NCBI GenBank assembly: GCA_964558325.1
Contig: CAZLCX010000060.1
Coordinates: 1-10,039, forward strand
Source: Halonatronomonas sp964558325
GTDB taxonomy: Bacteria; Bacillota; Halanaerobiia; Halanaerobiales; Halarsenatibacteraceae
DNA length: 10,039 nt
Direction of reading: 5' to 3'
Position numbers and translations under genes: made by a program. Of this stretch, positions 6,274 through 10,039 are shown piece by piece; within the stretch, counting starts at the first letter, position 1, and each line of letters begins with the position of its first letter. A model generated the notes under the pieces. It was not told the DNA's origin. It worked only from the letters and a program-made list of their open reading frames with translations, and ran no database searches.

Positions 6274-6387
6274 AATTAAAACAGAAATAAAGAAGGGGAA
6301 TTTACTCAAGTATAGAACTATATGTTAGAAATGAAAATATTGTTAAACTTTTTCTGTTTTATAGTTGATATTTTGAGGAGGAAAAAT

Positions 6388-7545
6388 ATGACTGCTATTG
6401 CCCAAAAAAAGCTCTATATCTATACTTTTGGAAATTTGCTGGTGAGGAAAGAAGAGAAGGTTCTTTTTTCCGGGGAGAATAAGAATTTAAACAAGCGCTG
6501 GCATTTGTTCCTGCTTCTTTTGTTTAATAAGGGTAAGAAGCTGACAGATCAGGAGCTAATTCAAAAGCTGGAACTTGATGATAATGTTGAACCGAGACAG
6601 TCATTACGGGCTTTGGTCTATAGACTCCGCAAGGATATTAAGCTTGATGGGACAGACTTTATACTCAGCGAACAGGGAGGATATACTTTTAATCCTGAGA
6701 GTAGATACTGGCTTGATATTGATTATTTCTTTAATATAATTGAGAAGGCCAAAGAAAAGGATGATCAGGAGCGGGCCTTAAGGCTGTACCAGAGGGCCCT
6801 GGAACTATATGAAGGGGCTTTTTTGAATAATCAGTATATCACAGACAATTATTTAATTAAGTTACGGAGTTATTATCGGGAACTTTATCTTAAGACTGTA
6901 GCCAGGACCGGTGATATTTTAATAAACTTAAATAGATTTCAGGATGCAATTGAGATGTATGAAATGGCCTTAAAAACCCATCCTAAAAGCATTGGCCTTT
7001 ATCTTGATATGATTGACGCCTTTAAGAAGAATAATAGGCCAGACCTGGCTCTGATTAAGACTGAAGAGGCGATGACATTTTTAAAGAATTCTAATCTACC
7101 AATGCCGCCAGAACTTCAGCAGGAGATTTCAGATTTTTTTGAGACAGATATTGATGAGGACCCTGCTTATTATTTTGAGAAGAATAAACTATGCCAGGGC
7201 GATATCTTCCAGTGTGGGCCGATGACTTTTTCCAGTATTTTTGCCCTGGAAAAGAGGAGATCCAGGCGGAATAATTATGATATTTCTTTAATCCACTTTC
7301 AATTGAATGGCAAGGCTACTCCTGTAGATGTCAATAAGTCTGAAGTGATCTTACGGGATGTTTTAATGGAGAATTTAAGGGAGAGCGATGTTGTAACCCG
7401 CTGGAAGCCCAGGCATTATCTGATGCTGGCGATAGACGAGACTGAAGAGGAAATCCAGAGACTATTAGCCAGGATTGAGAGACTTTATACTGAAGAGTTT
7501 CCACCTTCAGATATTAATTTAAGTTACAGCTATCAGCAATTATAA
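6388..7545 (+). CDS. Transcriptional regulator: winged helix, BTAD domain and degenerate GGDEF-like C terminus
   Basis: I choose ATG 6388 (385 residues) because GAGGAGG (6375-6381) lies six bases before it; the earlier in-frame ATG 6322 has no such site and adds an unrelated hydrophobic stretch. Residues 8-104 are an OmpR/SARP-type winged helix (IYTFGNLLV, KGKKLTDQELIQKLEL, SLRALVYRLRKDI, GGYTF). Residues 110-252 are helical TPR-like repeats of the BTAD type (ALRLYQRALELYEGAF, DAIEMYEMALKTHP). The last ~105 residues (280-385) follow a GGDEF-like pattern (SLIHFQL, LRESDVVTRWKPRHYLMLA, LLARIERL), but WKPRHY stands where GGDEF should be, so no catalysis is expected. BTAD regulators without an ATPase domain often control adjacent or secreted-product genes. 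It sits alone between terminators; target unknown. Confidence 0.82.
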   Translation: MTAIAQKKLYIYTFGNLLVRKEEKVLFSGENKNLNKRWHLFLLLLFNKGKKLTDQELIQKLELDDNVEPRQSLRALVYRLRKDIKLDGTDFILSEQGGYTFNPESRYWLDIDYFFNIIEKAKEKDDQERALRLYQRALELYEGAFLNNQYITDNYLIKLRSYYRELYLKTVARTGDILINLNRFQDAIEMYEMALKTHPKSIGLYLDMIDAFKKNNRPDLALIKTEEAMTFLKNSNLPMPPELQQEISDFFETDIDEDPAYYFEKNKLCQGDIFQCGPMTFSSIFALEKRRSRRNNYDISLIHFQLNGKATPVDVNKSEVILRDVLMENLRESDVVTRWKPRHYLMLAIDETEEEIQRLLARIERLYTEEFPPSDINLSYSYQQL

Positions 7546-7555
7546 TATTTATTCT

Positions 7556-7595
7556 GGCTCCTGTTCATTAAGGGCAGGGGCTTTACTTTTGTTTT
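7556..7595 (+). terminator. Intrinsic terminator after the regulator gene
   Basis: GCTCCTG (7557-7563) pairs with CAGGGGC (7575-7581), seven pairs with one G-T, an 11-base loop, then TTTACTTTTGTTTT. It lies ten bases past the regulator stop. The next ~190 bases before the prenyltransferase gene are AT-rich with no clear promoter. Confidence 0.65.
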
Positions 7596-7793
7596 AATAA
7601 GTAAATAAAGGAAAATAAAATTATTTATAGAATATATTTATAGAGAGCTAATACTTGATTTTATGGGACTGAGCTGGAGTTTAAGAGGTTGAATTAGGTC
7701 TGGTTTTGCAGGTTTAAATCGATGTTTAAAGAATTGAACTGGCCTTTGTCTTTTAGTTTCAAACTGGCATCCAGGAAAGTAAAGGTGGTTTTA

Positions 7794-8687
7794 ATGGCTA
7801 AGAGCGGGACTTTTCAGGACTGGCTGGAGTTATTGCGGATTTTCTCCTGGCCCTGTATAATTCTGCCGGCGATTTTAGGAGCCGGGTTTGCCTATCAACA
7901 GGGGGAGTTTATTGCCTGGAGATTTGCTGTTTTGCTGGTCGGGATTATGTTGATTCATATTGGAATTACCATCGTTAATGAATATTATGATGTTAAGTTT
8001 AAGATAGATACCCAGGAGCAGGATAAGCCCAGTAAGGTCCTGGTTGAGGGCAGGATAGAGCCGGAACTTGCTTTAAAAGTTGCCTATATTTTGATCTCCC
8101 TTGGCGGCCATGGAGGATTTATTTTTATTGTTCTGACTGGATACTGGCCCCTGCTTATCTTACTGGCAGTTGGAATAGCCGGCGGTTATTTTTATACCGC
8201 TCCTCCGATCAGTTTAAAATATATTGGGCTGGGAGTACCTGCTAATTTTGTAATTTTAGGGCTGCTGATTCCCCAGGCTATTTATTATGGGTTGGCAGGT
8301 AAGTTTTATCTGCCTGGTCTCGGGCTGTCCTTACCAATGGGGCTGTTGACTGTTGCTATTTTATGGTCCAATGATATGCGGGACATTGAGGCCGATAGCT
8401 CGATAATAACCCTGGTTGGACTTTTAGGTTTAAAAAAGAGTTTTTATGTTTATCTAGGGATCTTATTGGCTCCCTATTTATTGCTGGCCTATTATCTGCT
8501 GTCAGGAACTTTTGGCCTGATTGCCCTGGCAGGTTTTCTGACCCTGCCTCTGGCCAATAGACTGGCCTGGTCCGCCTTTAAAGGTGTTGAAGGTCATAGA
8601 CAGAAGCTGGCTTATATCGATCAAAAGTCTGCAGTTTTAATGCTGGCATTTAATAGTATCTGGATAATTAGTTATCTGCTTAGTTGA
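7794..8687 (+). CDS. UbiA-family polyprenyltransferase (MenA-like)
   Basis: I choose ATG 7794 (297 residues) with AAAGGTGG (7781-7788) five bases upstream; the earlier in-frame ATG 7722 lacks a good site and adds 24 residues unlike the family. It is a polytopic membrane protein of about eight or nine helices. The first Asp-rich motif is NEYYDVKFKID (62-72), close to the NDYYDxxxGxD form common in MenA proteins. The second is NDMRDIEAD (193-201). YTAPPISLKYIGLG (134-147) is also family-typical. These enzymes attach a polyprenyl chain to an aromatic or similar acceptor, using Mg bound by the Asp residues. The Gly-Lys-x-Thr usually seen soon after the second motif is replaced by SSIITLVGLLG. The acceptor cannot be read from sequence; 1,4-dihydroxy-2-naphthoate is the first guess. 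The prenyl chain enzyme follows after 18 bases. Confidence 0.85.
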   Translation: MAKSGTFQDWLELLRIFSWPCIILPAILGAGFAYQQGEFIAWRFAVLLVGIMLIHIGITIVNEYYDVKFKIDTQEQDKPSKVLVEGRIEPELALKVAYILISLGGHGGFIFIVLTGYWPLLILLAVGIAGGYFYTAPPISLKYIGLGVPANFVILGLLIPQAIYYGLAGKFYLPGLGLSLPMGLLTVAILWSNDMRDIEADSSIITLVGLLGLKKSFYVYLGILLAPYLLLAYYLLSGTFGLIALAGFLTLPLANRLAWSAFKGVEGHRQKLAYIDQKSAVLMLAFNSIWIISYLLS

Positions 8688-8705
8688 GGAGGGAATATTG
8701 AGAAA

Positions 8706-9674
8706 TTGACTTCTATTAATCAATCCTTTGGAATCCGGTTTAAACCATGGCTTAGAGAATTGGATGAATTTATAAATGAGAATATTGTTTCCACTGAGGC
8801 TGTATTTAATCAGGCTCAGTCCAGGCTTTTAAATGCTGGCGGCAAGAGGATTAGATCTCTGTTATTTTTAATCTCCAGTCAGGCTGATATTGCCGGTGAC
8901 AGGCCTGCAGGTAGATATATTGAAACTGCTGCCGCTATTGAGATTTTACATATGGCAACCTTAGTCCATGATGATATTGCAGACCAGGCCAGGTTGAGAC
9001 GAGGTGAGCCCTCTGCTCTTAAAGAGTTTGGTTCTGAGCCAGCACTATTTATTGGAGATTATTTTTTAAGTAAGGCCTATCAGTTATTTTTTAAGAATTT
9101 ATCTGCTGATAGTTTAAGGTTTTTAAGCAAGAAATTGCCTGAAATCTGTGCCGGCCAGATGGCTGAATTTAATAATCGCTATAATTATGATATTTCTTAC
9201 AGAGATTATTTAAAGCAGGTACGCCGGAAGACCGGTCTGTTATTTGGGATTGCAACATATTTAGGGGCTGTTGAGGCTGGCTGTTCAGGGATTGAATCGG
9301 CCCATTATTATAGGCTAGGCCTGGCTTTAGGAATGGCCTTTCAGATCCAGGATGACCTCCTGGATTTTACTGAAGATCTTAAAAAGTTAGGAAAGCCAGG
9401 AATGCAGGATATAAGGCAGGGTATCTATACTCTGCCAGTGATTTTATTGCTCCAGGATAGCCGCAGCCAGGATGAGTTTAAAAGACTTATCTTAAATGAA
9501 AATTATGGAGCGGTGCTGGAACTTCTCCAGTCTGAGGGTTTAATAGATGAGGCAAGAAAGCTTGAGAAGAGATTTTTTGCCAGGGCCAGGGCTGAAATAG
9601 AGTATATTCCAGGAGGCGATAGTAGGGATAATTTAGAGTTTATCTTAAACTGTCAGAATAAGAGGAGAGAATAA
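8706..9674 (+). CDS. Long-chain polyprenyl diphosphate synthase (trans-isoprenyl synthase)
   Basis: This 322-residue all-helical enzyme is normal in length for the family. It elongates an allylic diphosphate with isopentenyl diphosphate. Visible motifs are GGKRIR (45-50, diphosphate binding), the first Asp-rich motif HDDIAD (88-93) followed by RLRRG, GDYF (117-120), KTG (175-177), the second Asp-rich motif QIQDDLLD (213-220) and GKPGMQDIRQGIYTLP (229-244). The residue five before the first Asp is Ala84, small, which fits a long product rather than farnesyl or geranyl. Chain length cannot be fixed. The start is TTG 8706 with GAGGAGGG (8686-8693) 12 bases upstream, longer than usual; the TTG at 8698 is out of frame and hits a stop. 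The gene likely supplies the chain for the upstream UbiA enzyme, as in HepT/MenA pairs. Confidence 0.9.
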   Translation: MTSINQSFGIRFKPWLRELDEFINENIVSTEAVFNQAQSRLLNAGGKRIRSLLFLISSQADIAGDRPAGRYIETAAAIEILHMATLVHDDIADQARLRRGEPSALKEFGSEPALFIGDYFLSKAYQLFFKNLSADSLRFLSKKLPEICAGQMAEFNNRYNYDISYRDYLKQVRRKTGLLFGIATYLGAVEAGCSGIESAHYYRLGLALGMAFQIQDDLLDFTEDLKKLGKPGMQDIRQGIYTLPVILLLQDSRSQDEFKRLILNENYGAVLELLQSEGLIDEARKLEKRFFARARAEIEYIPGGDSRDNLEFILNCQNKRRE

Positions 9675-9687
9675 AAAACGAGAATAA

Positions 9688-9722
9688 AAAGCCCTGGAGC
9701 TTTCAACTGCTCCAGGGTTTGT
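9688..9722. terminator. Bidirectional intrinsic terminator between convergent genes
   Basis: CCCTGGAGC (9692-9700) and GCTCCAGGG (9709-9717) form a perfect 9-bp GC-rich stem with an eight-base loop. T-rich sequence follows on the + strand (TTTGTTGGTTTT) and, read on the - strand, CTTTTTATT. It therefore serves both the synthase gene and the minus-strand gene. Confidence 0.9.
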
Positions 9723-9784
9723 TGGTTTTATTTGATTTTGCTATAGTCTAAATTGTCTCAGTTTTAATTTAGTTTATTATGATT

Positions 9785-10039
9785 TTAGTTCCAGCCTAAG
9801 TTTTCTAGGTCGAGTTCAAAGAGGGCTCCATCTTCAGTTTCTTCTATAAATTCGACACCCTGAAGTCTATCGAATTCTTCAACATATTCGATCTGTTACC
9901 TCTGAGAAATAGGCAGTAATTGGAACTTCAGTTGAGCCGATTGGAGTTCTGACATAATCGATTGTTTTATCGTGAATATCGCTTGCTATCTCAACTATCT
10001 CAGGGTGCTCGGGAGTGTCTTCAGTTACATCTCTAACAT
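9785..10039 (-). pseudogene. C-terminal part of an unrecognised acidic protein, apparent frameshift, 5' end outside window
   Basis: On the minus strand, reading from the window edge, one frame gives 47 residues (VRDVTEDTPEHPEI..., through DIHDKTIDYVRTPIGSTEV to AYFSEV) and then hits a stop soon after position 9896. Dropping one base near 9896 moves into a frame that continues QIEYVEEFDRLQGVEF... and ends LENLGWN at TAA (9785-9787). Both halves share the acidic composition and codon style of the neighbours, so a single gene with one extra base is the simplest reading. It may be a sequencing or assembly error rather than a dead gene, given the other artefact in this window. I recognise no domain. 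The shared terminator at 9688-9722 is in the right place for its 3' end. Confidence 0.55.

Noticed and set aside
6322..6387. Longer start for the regulator adding 22 residues
   Set aside because: No ribosome binding site, and the added residues are hydrophobic and unlike the winged-helix start; ATG 6388 has GAGGAGG in place.
7722..7793. Longer start for the UbiA protein
   Set aside because: Weak upstream site and 24 extra residues not typical of the family; ATG 7794 fits better.

Overview
The window looks like part of a low-GC, anaerobic, double-membraned Firmicute, most plausibly of the Halanaerobiales. Three things point there. The ribosome binding sites are strong AGGAGG/GGAGG types, with TTG starts used beside ATG, as in Firmicutes. 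The predicted proteins are very rich in Asp and Glu, as in salt-adapted bacteria. The first genes encode outer-membrane-type proteins, which only a diderm would need. This placement is inference; no rRNA or marker gene is present.

Region 1 (1-4694, + strand) is a tightly spaced six-gene operon that I read as a curli-like (type VIII) export locus. In order it holds: the end of a small secreted beta-barrel-like protein with a C-terminal Phe; a CsgF-like protein; two tandem CsgG/HfaB-family pore proteins, about 70% identical to each other by eye; a large lipoprotein with InlB-type, Ig-like and fibronectin-III-like domains; and a zinc-ribbon plus PilZ protein that probably senses cyclic-di-GMP. 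No curlin subunit and no CsgE is visible, so those would have to lie upstream, or the substrate and adaptor are different. Both CsgG copies appear to lack the constriction-loop residues of E. coli CsgG, and neither is a lipoprotein. A hairpin with a T tail (4738-4791) closes the operon.

The lipoprotein gene contains a run of exactly 100 Ns flanked on both sides by the same 55 bases. This is an assembly artefact. Removing 155 bases restores one continuous frame of 353 codons.

Region 2 (4860-6078) has a promoter, a two-helix membrane protein with two histidines, and a radical SAM protein. Region 3 (6079-7590) holds a terminator, then a stand-alone regulator with a winged helix, a BTAD domain and what looks like a degenerate GGDEF-type domain, then another terminator. 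Region 4 (7794-9674) is a UbiA-type prenyltransferase followed by a long-chain polyprenyl diphosphate synthase. Together these could make and attach the side chain of a quinone or another prenylated lipid. A bidirectional terminator (9688-9722) separates this pair from a convergent gene on the minus strand. That gene is cut by the window edge and carries an apparent one-base frameshift.

The most interesting part is region 1: a diderm-Firmicute curli-like exporter with duplicated, altered pores, physically linked to a c-di-GMP receptor.
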